Translations under genes and position numbers: made by a program | The notes under the pieces: generated by a model | What the model saw: only the letters and a program-made list of their open reading frames with translations | Told to the model about the DNA's origin: nothing | Databases searched by the model: none | Source of the DNA: Chitinophaga pinensis | Lineage (GTDB): Bacteria > Bacteroidota > Bacteroidia > Chitinophagales > Chitinophagaceae | Assembly: GCA_943333125.1 (NCBI GenBank) | Contig: CALQSB010000003.1 | Coordinates: 1-64,000 of the forward strand | DNA: 64,000 nt | Reading direction: 5' to 3' | Part shown: piece after piece, positions 17,786 through 26,890 of the stretch | How positions within the stretch are numbered: the stretch's first letter is position 1 | How the letters are laid out: every line of letters begins with the position of its first letter

Positions 17786-18730
17786 ATGAAAAAAATATTA
17801 ATTTTTATTGCTTGTTTTTTTCTGCTTATTTTCCTGCTCGACAGGTCAATCAATTTTGTATTTGAGAAATATATCTTTAGTAAAACTTTCTCAGGTGAAA
17901 GCGGGGGTAATACCAATTATTTATTTAAGAAAAAAAAGGATGTTAAGTTTATCATTCTTGGTTCTTCTCGTGCAAAAAACATGATCAATCCTGCTTTTAT
18001 TACAGCTTTCAATACCGAAGGGTATAATGCAGGAATAAACGGTGTCGGGGGAATCTTGTATATGAATGCATTGGTGGATCTTATTCTGCATAACAATACA
18101 AAGCCAGATTATATTGTTTTGCAAACAGACGAACGTGACTACCGTTATAAGAAAGTAAATTCCTATAATGCTCAGATTACACCCCTGTACCCTTATTTGA
18201 ATGACTCAAAAGTCTTACAGCAATATGCAGCATCATTAGGTTATCAGGAAAAACTCAAATTGCAATTCAAACTTTACAGATACAATGGAAAGTTTTACAA
18301 CATAATTACCAATTATCTGAAAAAAGACAAAAACAAAGAGAAAGATGGATATACTCCTTTAAAAGGAACGATGAATAAAGAGATTGATATTGATACCGTT
18401 GAAATCGAAACAAGATTAGATCCTTTAAAACTGGCGGCATTAGATAATATTATTAATGTTTGTAAGGAAAATAAAATAAAATTATTCATTGTCTTTCCGC
18501 CCAGTTATCAAAATGGATTATATAAAGAGAAAAACCTTAATAATTTAATCAACGTCATTTCCTCACGACATGATGTTGATGTTATTAATATGGCCAATGT
18601 GAATAATTTAAAAGATTTACAGGAAAATATTAACTGGAAAGATGACGCACATTTAAATTATATCGGCTCAGATAAGTTTAGTCAATATCTGAATGATAGT
18701 ATAAAAATAAAACTTAGCACTATTCATTAA
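17786..18730 (+). CDS. Membrane-anchored SGNH-hydrolase-like protein (DltD/AlgJ-type partner of MBOAT)
   Basis: About 314 residues from ATG 17786; a TTG four codons earlier is less likely. One N-terminal membrane helix (residues 2-22) anchors a periplasmic domain. ILGSSR (S60-S61, with S61 at the GDS-serine position) and DDAH (D286, H289) near the C-terminus give the Ser and Asp-x-x-His of the SGNH fold; GINGVGG may be an intermediate block. Such proteins pair with MBOAT acyltransferases to finish O-acylation of exported polysaccharides. The MBOAT gene follows after 42 bases, which strongly supports this. The protein probably handles the acyl transfer on the periplasmic side; the glycan is unknown. 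Confidence 0.75.
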   Translation: MKKILIFIACFFLLIFLLDRSINFVFEKYIFSKTFSGESGGNTNYLFKKKKDVKFIILGSSRAKNMINPAFITAFNTEGYNAGINGVGGILYMNALVDLILHNNTKPDYIVLQTDERDYRYKKVNSYNAQITPLYPYLNDSKVLQQYAASLGYQEKLKLQFKLYRYNGKFYNIITNYLKKDKNKEKDGYTPLKGTMNKEIDIDTVEIETRLDPLKLAALDNIINVCKENKIKLFIVFPPSYQNGLYKEKNLNNLINVISSRHDVDVINMANVNNLKDLQENINWKDDAHLNYIGSDKFSQYLNDSIKIKLSTIH

Positions 18731-18772
18731 TAATGTAACCCAATCTGCAGTCTTTTTTAACAGTAAAACTTT

Positions 18773-20179
18773 ATGTTATTTAATTCAATTGTATTTCTGA
18801 TTTTCTTCACAGTGACTTTTTTTCTGTTTTATTTTCTAAATGGAACAGGGAGAAAAATTTTACTTTTTGTAGCAAGCAGTATTTTCTATATGTGGTTCAT
18901 ACCGGTTTATGTATTGATCCTTTATTTAACCATACTCATAGATTATTTTTCAGCAATTGGAATAGAAAACAGCACATCATCTAAAGCAAAAAAAAGACAT
19001 TTGCTTACCGGGATAATCAATACTTGTCTGGTACTTTTTGTTTTTAAATACTATAATTTCTTCATCGATAATTATAATTTTCTTGGTTCTGGTCATTTAA
19101 AACATTGGGAAGTGATATTACCTATAGGTTTATCTTTTCACGTATTTCAAAGTTTGAGCTATGTGATTGAAGTTTACAGAGGTAATATCAAAGCGGAAAG
19201 GAATTTGCTGGTATATTCAAATTTTGTGATGATGTTCCCGCAATTGGTTGCAGGTCCGATAGAAAGAGCCAGCAATCTTTTGCCTCAACTAAAAAAATGT
19301 GATCATAAAATTCAGTATTCCGATTTTATGATTGGATTTTCAAGATTCATCTGGGGGTTGTTTAAAAAAGTTGTAGTTGCGGATACGGCGTCTATATATG
19401 TTGATGCGGTTTATAATAATTACACACATCATTCAGGTCCAACGTTAATCCTTGCAACCCTTCTTTTTGCTGTTCAGATTTATTGCGATTTTTCGGGATA
19501 TTCCGACATGGCTATCGGAGTTGCCAGAATGATGGGATTTCGCTTCAAAGAGAATTTTGCATTACCGTATTTTTCAAAAAGCGTTACGGAATTCTGGAGA
19601 AGATGGCATATGTCTTTATCCAGCTGGCTAAGAGATTATTTATACATTTCGTTTGGTGGCAGCCGTAAGGGCAAATTCAGAACGTACATTAATTTAATGC
19701 TCACCATGTTGATCGGTGGTTTATGGCATGGGGCTTCCTGGAATTTTGTAATCTGGGGAGGATTAAATGGATTGTATCTGTCGGTTGAAAAAGCATTGGG
19801 TGTAGTGGTTACCAACCCAAGAAATATTCTAATTAAACTGGCAAAAAGCTCCCTAGTTTTTATTCTTATTTGTTTCACCTGGGTTTTTTTTAGAGCTGCA
19901 ACATTTTCACAGGCAAATGTCATTATTCATAAAATGATTCTCGATCATCAATGGTCGCATTTTAATCCATTAAATACCAATATGCTGGCTTCGGTTTTTG
20001 CATCTATAGGAATTATGTTGGTGACGGAATATGCTGTTTTAAGAAAAAAATCATTCGATTCGATTTACTCATTAAAGCGCGGCGGTTTGTGGCTGGCAGC
20101 ATCCTCTGTATTGTTTTTCCTTTATATTATTTTGTTTGGTAACTCAGAAGGTGGACAATTCATATATTTTCAGTTTTAG
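18773..20179 (+). CDS. MBOAT O-acyltransferase (AlgI/DltB-like)
   Basis: A 468-residue polytopic protein of the membrane-bound O-acyltransferase family. Hallmarks are VAGPIERA, FWRRWHMSLSSWLRDYLYIS and GGLWHGASWNF, with H319 the expected catalytic histidine. About ten helices surround this core. MBOATs of this group move acyl groups from a cytosolic donor across the membrane for addition to extracellular glycans, together with an SGNH partner, here the gene just upstream. The family length of 450-500 residues is matched. No acyl carrier or ligase accompanies this pair directly; a related and fuller cassette lies about 2.8 kb downstream beyond the ATP synthase genes. Confidence 0.92.
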   Translation: MLFNSIVFLIFFTVTFFLFYFLNGTGRKILLFVASSIFYMWFIPVYVLILYLTILIDYFSAIGIENSTSSKAKKRHLLTGIINTCLVLFVFKYYNFFIDNYNFLGSGHLKHWEVILPIGLSFHVFQSLSYVIEVYRGNIKAERNLLVYSNFVMMFPQLVAGPIERASNLLPQLKKCDHKIQYSDFMIGFSRFIWGLFKKVVVADTASIYVDAVYNNYTHHSGPTLILATLLFAVQIYCDFSGYSDMAIGVARMMGFRFKENFALPYFSKSVTEFWRRWHMSLSSWLRDYLYISFGGSRKGKFRTYINLMLTMLIGGLWHGASWNFVIWGGLNGLYLSVEKALGVVVTNPRNILIKLAKSSLVFILICFTWVFFRAATFSQANVIIHKMILDHQWSHFNPLNTNMLASVFASIGIMLVTEYAVLRKKSFDSIYSLKRGGLWLAASSVLFFLYIILFGNSEGGQFIYFQF

Positions 20180-20313
20180 TGCAGTCTGATGGAAATGTTA
20201 CAAAAATCATTTTCTTAACTACCATTTAAATGGAGGAATGACTGAAAACAGTTTTTTGCCATCAAAAAACCGAGAAATACCCCGTATTATTTTAGTATTA
20301 ACCCTTATGACCT

Positions 20314-20321
20314 TATCTTTG
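20314..20321 (+). promoter_or_regulatory. -7 box of the ATP synthase promoter
   Basis: TATCTTTG followed by CG is a perfect Bacteroidota -7 element, 20 bases before the atpB ATG at 20342. A T-rich TTTTAG lies at the -33 distance instead of a clear TTG. Confidence 0.65.
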
Positions 20322-20341
20322 CGCCAAAATCAAGGAAAAAT

Positions 20342-21472
20342 ATGGTAGCGAAGCTCCTAAAATATATGTTGGTAGCCATTTTTGGGCTTTTTTCGTTGTT
20401 ATTTTCATATTCAGTTATGGCTCAGGAACCAACGCCTGAAACATCATCCGAAAACCTTGCTCCAAAAGAAGGGAAATTAGACCCTGCTAAAATTATCATG
20501 GATCATATTAAGGATAACCATGAATTTCATTTTTTTACTATAGAAAATAAAGAAAATCCACACGAATCTTTCCATGCCACCATTCCTTTGCCTGTGTTGG
20601 TATATTCAAAAGAACATGGAGTTGCGTTTTTCTCTTCTGCAAAATTTGGTCATGAAGGAGAAGAAGTGGTAGAGGGTTTGTACAAATACAATGAACTTAA
20701 AGAAATTGTAGCCACAGACGGAAGTACAGTGTATGATTTTTCTTTGACAAAGAATGTGGTTCAAATGATATTGGCGCTTACGTTGCTGGTAGTTTTAATG
20801 ACAGGGATTGCTAAAAAATACAAAAACGGATATGGTGTTACTTCTGCACCAAAAGGCTGGCAGAATGCAATAGAGCCTATCATTACTTTTGTAAGAGATG
20901 ATGTAGCTAAACCAAACTTGGGTAAAAAATGGAATAAATATCTTCCTTATTTGCTTACTGTGTTTTTCTTCATACTGATACTCAATATTTTTGGTTTGAT
21001 ACCTGGTTCGGCAAATGTTACAGGCAATACCGCTTTCACTGCTGTAATGGGACTTATTTCTGCGGTTGTAATTTTAGCGAGTACTAACGGTCATTTCTGG
21101 AAGCATATTTTATGGCCTCCCGGAGTTCCTTTTTTAGTAAAATTGATTTTGATTCCGGTTGAGTTAGCAGGTGTTTTAATTATTAAACCTGCAGCGTTAA
21201 TTATACGTCTTTTCGCCAACATGGTGGCAGGGCATATTATCATTTTGAGTTTTATTTCGCTCATATTTATTTTCGGTGAGATGAGTAAAGTGGCAGGTTG
21301 GGGATTTTCTCCGGTGTCTATTTTGTTTACCGTATTTATCTATGTTATAGAAATTCTGGTTGCTTTTATCCAGGCCTTCATTTTTACAAATCTGACAGCA
21401 GTATTTATCGGTCAGGCTTTTGAAGGCGAACATGAGCATCATGATGGCGATGCACATCATGCAACAGCGTAA
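20342..21472 (+). CDS. atpB: F0F1 ATP synthase subunit a
   Basis: A 376-residue subunit a of the membrane F0 sector, which forms the proton half-channels. It has a signal peptide (about 1-27, ending VMAQ) and a periplasmic N-terminal extension of about 115 residues, as is usual in Bacteroidota and longer than in E. coli. The conserved helix RLFANMVAGHIIIL contains the essential arginine, here R289. LIPGSANVTGNTAFTAVMGL is another family block. The C-terminus is His-rich (EHEHHDGDAHHATA). It is first in an atpB-E-F-H run with a good promoter 20 bases upstream. Identification is secure. Confidence 0.96.
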   Translation: MVAKLLKYMLVAIFGLFSLLFSYSVMAQEPTPETSSENLAPKEGKLDPAKIIMDHIKDNHEFHFFTIENKENPHESFHATIPLPVLVYSKEHGVAFFSSAKFGHEGEEVVEGLYKYNELKEIVATDGSTVYDFSLTKNVVQMILALTLLVVLMTGIAKKYKNGYGVTSAPKGWQNAIEPIITFVRDDVAKPNLGKKWNKYLPYLLTVFFFILILNIFGLIPGSANVTGNTAFTAVMGLISAVVILASTNGHFWKHILWPPGVPFLVKLILIPVELAGVLIIKPAALIIRLFANMVAGHIIILSFISLIFIFGEMSKVAGWGFSPVSILFTVFIYVIEILVAFIQAFIFTNLTAVFIGQAFEGEHEHHDGDAHHATA

Positions 21473-21490
21473 TTTATTATTCACTCATAA

Positions 21491-21751
<261 letters not shown>

Positions 21752-21762
21752 TCGCCCAACTC

Positions 21763-21808
21763 ATTACTGCATCTGAAGCACAGGGCGGAGGATGCAGTAA
21801 TATTTTTT
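21763..21808 (+). terminator. Terminator-like attenuator between atpE and atpF
   Basis: ATTACTGCATC (21763-21773) and GATGCAGTAAT (21791-21801) form a perfect 11-bp stem with a 17-base loop, followed by ATTTTTT. The element lies inside the operon just after the subunit c gene. Partial termination or 3'-end stabilisation would give the extra c-subunit mRNA the rotor needs. Function is inferred. Confidence 0.7.
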
Positions 21809-21839
21809 CTGGAATTGATCATTATAACAACATAATATT

Positions 21840-22334
21840 ATGGATTTACTATTACCACATTTAGGTTTATTCGTTTGGACGCTACTCGCGTTTTTAATTG
21901 TGTTTTTGATTCTTAAAAAGTCTGCATGGCCAATGATCCTAAAAGGATTGAATGAACGTGAAGCAAATATTGCCGACTCCATCGCAACGGCCGAAAGAGT
22001 AAAAAAAGAAATGGCTCAGTTGAAAAGCGAAAATGAAGTACTCCTTCAAAGCGCTAGAGAAGAAAGATCAGCCATGCTTAAAGATGCAAAGGACATTAAA
22101 GACAGATTGATTAACGATGCAAAGGAAGAAGCCAAAGCGCAGGCTGCCAAAATAATTACAGAAGCAAACGCTTCAATTCAACATCAAAAAATGGCCGCTT
22201 TAACGGATATTAAAAACCAGGTTGGAAAAATGGTGGTGGAAGTAAGTGAAAAAATATTGAGAAGAGAGCTTTCCGATAAAACCCAACAGGAGTCTTACAT
22301 CAGCAAATTGGCAGAAGAAATTAAATTGAATTAA
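21840..22334 (+). CDS. atpF: F0F1 ATP synthase subunit b
   Basis: A 164-residue peripheral-stalk subunit: one N-terminal membrane helix (about residues 8-27, GLFVWTLLAFLIVFLILKK) followed by a long charged amphipathic helix with coiled-coil character (ERVKKEMAQLKSENEVLLQ and onward) to the C-terminus. It dimerises to hold the F1 head through the delta subunit encoded next (20-base spacer). Length is normal. It lies 88 bases after atpE, separated by the terminator-like hairpin, so its expression may be lower than that of subunit c. Confidence 0.95.
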   Translation: MDLLLPHLGLFVWTLLAFLIVFLILKKSAWPMILKGLNEREANIADSIATAERVKKEMAQLKSENEVLLQSAREERSAMLKDAKDIKDRLINDAKEEAKAQAAKIITEANASIQHQKMAALTDIKNQVGKMVVEVSEKILRRELSDKTQQESYISKLAEEIKLN

Positions 22335-22353
22335 GTAAAAGAATATCAGCGTT

Positions 22354-22917
22354 ATGAGTAACCCAAGATTAGCCGGAAGATATGCAAAAAGTTTACTTGA
22401 TTTGTCTATCGAACAAAATCAACTGGACGTGGTTTTTCAGGACATTAAAATGCTGGAGGCAATATGCCGGTCTAATCCCGATTTTGTGGCCATGCTTAAA
22501 AGTCCGGTAATAAAAGCAGATAAAAAAGAAAAAATAATTGAAGCGGTAATTTATAATAAAGTGTGTGCAATCACAGTGTCTTTTTTTAAATTGCTTGTTA
22601 ATAAAGCCCGGGAATATAGTTTGCCTGAAATTTTAAATGCATTTATTGAGCAATATAATTCGCTCAATAATATTCATACCATAAAGTTAACCACAGCTGT
22701 CCCCGTTAGTGATTCTTTAAAAGAGGCTATTGTAAATAAAATCAAATCGGGTACGCCTTATCAAAAAATAGAATTAGAAACTGCGGTAAAAGATGACCTC
22801 ATTGGTGGGTTTACTTTAGAAATGGGAGGAACCTTAATTGACACCAGTATTTTAAAAGAACTTAATGATGTGAAGAAGCAGTTTAAAAATAACGAGTATA
22901 TACATAGCATTAGATAA
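22354..22917 (+). CDS. atpH: F0F1 ATP synthase subunit delta
   Basis: A 187-residue delta (OSCP) subunit that joins the b-dimer stalk to the F1 alpha subunits. The start NPRLAGRYAKSLLDLSIEQ and the C-terminal DDLIGGFTLEMGGTLIDTSI are the classic blocks. It is the last ATP synthase gene here: the usual atpA (alpha) and atpG (gamma) do not follow, and the next gene, after 40 bases, is an unrelated membrane-anchored protein. A hairpin directly behind the stop may end the transcript. Confidence 0.95.
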   Translation: MSNPRLAGRYAKSLLDLSIEQNQLDVVFQDIKMLEAICRSNPDFVAMLKSPVIKADKKEKIIEAVIYNKVCAITVSFFKLLVNKAREYSLPEILNAFIEQYNSLNNIHTIKLTTAVPVSDSLKEAIVNKIKSGTPYQKIELETAVKDDLIGGFTLEMGGTLIDTSILKELNDVKKQFKNNEYIHSIR

Positions 22918-22943
22918 TTTGGAAAAATAAATTAATTTCCAAA
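22918..22943 (+). terminator. Hairpin after atpH
   Basis: TTTGGAAA and TTTCCAAA form an 8-bp stem with a 10-base loop starting one base after the atpH stop. A T-run is missing on the plus strand, so termination is uncertain, but it marks the end of the truncated atp cluster. Confidence 0.4.
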
Positions 22944-22957
22944 AACATTCAATTCAA

Positions 22958-23884
22958 ATGAAGCGCTTCCTGCAAAATACTTTAATTTTCTTTTTATTTT
23001 TCTTTACGCTTTTTTATATTTTGCAATACATACAGGAAATTCCCAAGAGAAAAAAACTCGCCCAAAAAACAGAAAAAAATTATATAAAGTGGACAGGATT
23101 TAAGAAGGCGTCTCCCAATACGGTGTTCCTGGGGTCTAGTAAAATGTACTGTTCTATAAATCCCTCCGTTTTTGATTCCATCACTTCATTACATAGTTAT
23201 AACCTAGCTACAGCTTCGCAATCATTGATAGAATCTTATTATTTTTTGGATTATGCGATTACCCAACATGCTGAAATTAAATATGCGGTGGTTGGCTTGT
23301 CTCAATCTGCTTTTAATGAAATTGATTATTATCATGCTCTTGCTAATGCTGAATATCTTGACAAAAAACACAAATGGAATTTCATTGTCAACGGATTGGG
23401 TTTGAAGGGAATCTGTTTTCAACTAATACCGTTTTTAAAATATCAAGGATATATAGACCTAATGGGTAACAAGAAAAATAATGAGAAAAGCAGTTGGGAA
23501 AATGGATATTATAGAGATTCGAAAATTATTGATTCCTTAAAATTCGACAATAACTTAACTAATTCAAACATTGATACTCTAATAAACCCGGAAAGGATTA
23601 AATACATGTCCAAAATTGTTGAATTATGTAAAGAAAAAAATATTGTCTTGGTATTCACAAGAACCCCTCTATATCCAAAGCTTCATCATTCAATGGACTT
23701 TGAAATTGCATTTATTGATTCATTGTGTAAGGGATATCAAACTCCTTTTTTTCATGATTATCCAATATCTTCGTACAACAAAGCCGACTTCTCCAATCAA
23801 GTACATAATAATATTACGGGTGCAGTGAAGACTTCGACTTTTCTGGCTAATTGGTTTTTAAAAAACATTGTAAACCGAAGTTAA
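22958..23884 (+). CDS. Membrane-anchored SGNH-like protein of the acylation cassette
   Basis: A 308-residue protein with an N-terminal membrane helix (residues 6-24) and a periplasmic domain. VFLGSSKMYCSINPS (S60/S61) matches the serine block of DltD/SGNH partners of MBOAT enzymes, like the protein at 17786. Near the C-terminus the expected D-x-x-H reads N-Q-V-H, with an Asp a few residues earlier; the triad may thus be altered or use the other Asp. It opens a run of genes (adenylation enzyme, VOC, GNAT, carrier protein, MBOAT) all on the plus strand. I infer a role in the final acyl transfer to a surface glycan. Confidence 0.6.
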   Translation: MKRFLQNTLIFFLFFFTLFYILQYIQEIPKRKKLAQKTEKNYIKWTGFKKASPNTVFLGSSKMYCSINPSVFDSITSLHSYNLATASQSLIESYYFLDYAITQHAEIKYAVVGLSQSAFNEIDYYHALANAEYLDKKHKWNFIVNGLGLKGICFQLIPFLKYQGYIDLMGNKKNNEKSSWENGYYRDSKIIDSLKFDNNLTNSNIDTLINPERIKYMSKIVELCKEKNIVLVFTRTPLYPKLHHSMDFEIAFIDSLCKGYQTPFFHDYPISSYNKADFSNQVHNNITGAVKTSTFLANWFLKNIVNRS

Positions 23885-23979
23885 AAAATTCAAACAACGC
23901 CATTGAAAAACAAAAGCAGTATTTCAATTTTTGAAATTTGTTTATTCTCATGGTTTGAAGAATTGAATTATTAAATCAA

Positions 23980-25485
23980 ATGAGTATGTTTAATGATTTT
24001 GTTATTGGTAAATTTCTTAGCGCAGTAAATAACTATCCCGATAAAAATGCATTTTGCATTGCCGGCAAATTCTACAGCTACAATGATTTTGCTCAGCATA
24101 TTTCAAAGATTCGTCAAAAAATTCAAACCATCAAAGGGACTTCCGAAATAATTGGCTTGATTGCAAATGATGATATTGAAACGTATGCGTCAATTTTTGC
24201 AATTTGGTTTGAAGGTTTTGCTTATGTTCCTCTTCATCCAAAGCAACCAATGGAAAGAAATCTGCAGATTATTAACCAGGCAGATATCACATGGGTTATC
24301 AACTCTCAAAACAACAATCCATTTGAAGGATTAGATGTTGTTTTTGTTGGAGATTTAATTTTCACTGAACTATTATTAAAACCTAATCTTGTGGATGAGG
24401 ATAAACTTGCTTACATCCTTTTCACTTCAGGAAGTACGGGAATGCCCAAAGGTGTTCAGATAAACAGAAAAAATGTTGGCGCATTTATGAAGTCATTCTG
24501 GGAAACGGGTTTTCAGGTTAATGAAAGCGACAAATGTTTACAATGTTTCGACCTCACTTTTGATGTATCTGTTCAGGCATTTCTTACTCCACTAACAAAG
24601 GGCGCCTGTACATATACTATCCCACATGAGCAAATAAAATACAGTTATATCTATGGATTACTTGAAGATCATCATTTGACTTTTTGTGTTATGGCCCCGT
24701 CGATGATTAGATTCCTTCGTCCATATTTTGATGAAATACATTCAGAAAGTGTAAAATATTGTATCCTTACTGCAGAAGCTTCCCCTTTAGAATTAGCTAT
24801 GGAATGGTCTGCCTGTATTCCTAATGCTGAAGTCTTTAATTTTTACGGACCCACAGAAGCTACTATTTATTGCACTTATCATAAATTAAAAAATGACGGC
24901 AAAAATAAAGAACTCAATGGCATGCTTTCTATTGGTAAACCAATGAATGGAGTCAACGCAATTATTGTTGATGAAAATAGTAATGTTCTTTCAGTAAATC
25001 AAAAAGGGGAAATGTGTATCAGTGGTGATCAAATTACACCTGGATACTGGAAGAATCCTCAAAAAAATTCGGAATCTTTTTTTACCAAAGATTATCAAGG
25101 AAAGACAACCCGTTATTATAAAACAGGAGATCTGTGTTATTTCGATGAAGATGGAGATATCATGCTCTCCGGACGTTTGGATTATCAGGTTAAAATTCAA
25201 GGATACAGAATTGAGCTCGGAGAAATAGAATATCACGCTCGCGAATACATGAATGGAAACAATGCAGTTGCTATTGCTTTTGAAAATAAGACCGGTAATA
25301 ATGAAATTGCTCTTTTTGTTGAAAGTGAATCCTGTAACATAAATCTTCTTCTGGATTATTTGAAAACAAAATTACCTCCTTATATGGTTCCGGTAAAAAC
25401 AATAGTAATTGAAATATTCCCATTAAATGCCAATGGAAAAATGGATAGGTTAGTTTTAAAAAATTCAATTGTCAAATCGTCTTAA
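23980..25485 (+). CDS. Amino-acid adenylation enzyme (DltA-like AMP-binding)
   Basis: A 501-residue stand-alone adenylation domain of the ANL superfamily. Core motifs are visible in order: A3 LFTSGSTGMPKGV (147-159), A4 FDVSV with D195 at the position that binds the substrate alpha-amino group, A5 NFYGPTEAT, A7 KTGDLCYFDEDGD, A8 GRLDYQVKIQGYRIELGEIE and A10 NANGKMDR. The A4 Asp and the DltA-like size argue for amino-acid rather than fatty-acid activation. It would make an aminoacyl-AMP and load the carrier protein encoded three genes on. The family is clear; the amino acid and the carrier assignment are inferred. Confidence 0.85.
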   Translation: MSMFNDFVIGKFLSAVNNYPDKNAFCIAGKFYSYNDFAQHISKIRQKIQTIKGTSEIIGLIANDDIETYASIFAIWFEGFAYVPLHPKQPMERNLQIINQADITWVINSQNNNPFEGLDVVFVGDLIFTELLLKPNLVDEDKLAYILFTSGSTGMPKGVQINRKNVGAFMKSFWETGFQVNESDKCLQCFDLTFDVSVQAFLTPLTKGACTYTIPHEQIKYSYIYGLLEDHHLTFCVMAPSMIRFLRPYFDEIHSESVKYCILTAEASPLELAMEWSACIPNAEVFNFYGPTEATIYCTYHKLKNDGKNKELNGMLSIGKPMNGVNAIIVDENSNVLSVNQKGEMCISGDQITPGYWKNPQKNSESFFTKDYQGKTTRYYKTGDLCYFDEDGDIMLSGRLDYQVKIQGYRIELGEIEYHAREYMNGNNAVAIAFENKTGNNEIALFVESESCNINLLLDYLKTKLPPYMVPVKTIVIEIFPLNANGKMDRLVLKNSIVKSS

Positions 25486-25557
25486 TTATAACGGGGAAGT
25501 AAATAGAGCGTGAAAATAAATGATTTGAAATGAGGCCCAACTTTAAAATTTAAATAA

Positions 25558-25968
25558 ATGAATTCAAATCTTAAATTTCATCATGTAGGAATTGCCACAA
25601 AAAGTATTGACAAGTCTACAAAAATGTATGCTCAACTCGGATATATAGCCTCAGAAACAGTAGTTGAAATCTCTCAAAATGTAAAAATTTGTTTCTTAAC
25701 AAAAGAGGATAGCCCAATTCTGGAATTAGTAGAACCCTTGAATGCAGAGTCTCCAGTAACCAGAATGGTAACACAGTCCGGTACTACACCTTATCATACC
25801 TGCTATGAAGTGAAAGATATAAATGCAGCCGTAGAAGAACTGGAAGATATGAATTTCAGGCCTCTTTTCGAGCCAATGCAATCAGATGCCATGATGAATG
25901 GATTAATTTGTTATCTTTTCGCAGATGGAATAGGGTTGATTGAATTATATGAACCTGCGATAAAATAA
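25558..25968 (+). CDS. VOC-superfamily protein (glyoxalase/epimerase-like)
   Basis: A 136-residue protein of the vicinal oxygen chelate fold, starting LKFHHVGIATKSIDKSTKMY and ending GIGLIELYEPA, with a mid-protein PYHTCYEVKDI. Candidate metal ligands are His5/His6, a Glu in ILELVEP, the His in PYHTCYEV and the Glu in LIELYEP, arranged as in methylmalonyl-CoA epimerase relatives. It lies between the adenylation enzyme and the GNAT gene and touches the latter (stop directly followed by ATG). In this cassette it might epimerise or modify the acyl donor, but nothing in the sequence fixes the substrate. Confidence 0.75.
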   Translation: MNSNLKFHHVGIATKSIDKSTKMYAQLGYIASETVVEISQNVKICFLTKEDSPILELVEPLNAESPVTRMVTQSGTTPYHTCYEVKDINAAVEELEDMNFRPLFEPMQSDAMMNGLICYLFADGIGLIELYEPAIK

Positions 25969-26625
25969 ATGAAAGAATTTATGAGCAAATATCTATTCAG
26001 ACCAGCTAATTTAAACGATGTTGATTTTTTAGTTAACACGATAATTGAAGCCGAAAAATCGGGTAGTAATATATTAAGTTACTCCAGAGTGTTTAATTTG
26101 AAAGAAGAAGAGCTCGTGTCTATTTTTAAAGAGATGTTTTTAGAAGAAATTGATGGTTGCGAATTTTCTGTTTCAAATTATATTGTAGCCGAATTAGAAA
26201 ATAAAGTTGTTGCCGCTATTGGCGCCTGGGTAGAAGATATTGAAAATCCTTCTTCAAAAATTAAAAGCAATTTATTGGGGTATTATTTACCTAAAGAGTC
26301 AATATTATTTGCTTCACAGGCATCAAAGGTTACCTCTGAACTTATAATAATCCATCCCCCGGGAGCATTATCTCTGGTTATGGTTTATGTTTCTCCAGAT
26401 CATAGAGGGAATAACCTGATTGATTTATTAACAAAAGAACATATTAAGAAGAATCAAGGAATTACAGATTTGGCTGTACAAGTAATGGCCAATAATATAC
26501 CAGCAATTAGGGCGTACAATAAAATTGGATTTGAAACCGCACAAATCGTAAAATCAGAAGATGAAAAAATATTGAATTTTTTACCTGGCAACGAAAAATT
26601 ATTAATGAAAAAAAAATTAAATTAA
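25969..26625 (+). CDS. GNAT N-acetyltransferase of the acylation cassette
   Basis: A 218-residue acetyltransferase. The ATG used here follows the VOC stop directly; an alternative ATG at 25981 precedes SKYLFRPANLNDVDF, the usual GNAT start. Motif A is in MVYVSPDHRGNNLIDLLTKE, where HRGNNL is the acyl-CoA loop, and motif B in NNIPAIRAYNKIGFE. It sits 5 bases before the acyl carrier protein gene. I infer that it could N-acylate the amino acid that the upstream enzyme activates, before transfer to a glycan; acetylation of the sugar acceptor is another option. Family is firm, role speculative. Confidence 0.8.
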   Translation: MKEFMSKYLFRPANLNDVDFLVNTIIEAEKSGSNILSYSRVFNLKEEELVSIFKEMFLEEIDGCEFSVSNYIVAELENKVVAAIGAWVEDIENPSSKIKSNLLGYYLPKESILFASQASKVTSELIIIHPPGALSLVMVYVSPDHRGNNLIDLLTKEHIKKNQGITDLAVQVMANNIPAIRAYNKIGFETAQIVKSEDEKILNFLPGNEKLLMKKKLN

Positions 26626-26630
26626 AATTT

Positions 26631-26876
26631 ATGGAAGAAAATCAAATTATTGAAAGACTAGAAAAAATTTTCAGTTCAGTTTTTGGCAAAGAATCAATTG
26701 TGTTAACACGAACTACTAGCGCCGGAGATATCGCTGAATGGAATTCATTAAATCATATGATCCTCATTTCCGAAGTAGAGACTGCTTTTAATCTTAAATT
26801 TAAATTAAAAGAGCTGAACAAAATGCAAAATGTGGGTGATTTAATTGATCTTATTATTTCAAAGTCTATCGTTTAA
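26631..26876 (+). CDS. Acyl carrier protein (DltC-like)
   Basis: An 81-residue acidic helical protein with the phosphopantetheine site EWNSLNHM (S39). Asn precedes the Ser instead of the usual Asp. The rest, ILISEVETAFNLKFKLKELN, matches the helix III region of stand-alone carrier proteins linked to Dlt-like systems. It should carry the acyl or aminoacyl group from the adenylation enzyme to the MBOAT, whose gene starts 14 bases downstream. A 4'-phosphopantetheinyl transferase is not encoded nearby. Identity as a carrier protein is secure; the bound group is unknown. Confidence 0.88.
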   Translation: MEENQIIERLEKIFSSVFGKESIVLTRTTSAGDIAEWNSLNHMILISEVETAFNLKFKLKELNKMQNVGDLIDLIISKSIV

Positions 26877-26890
26877 AATAATCATTTCAA

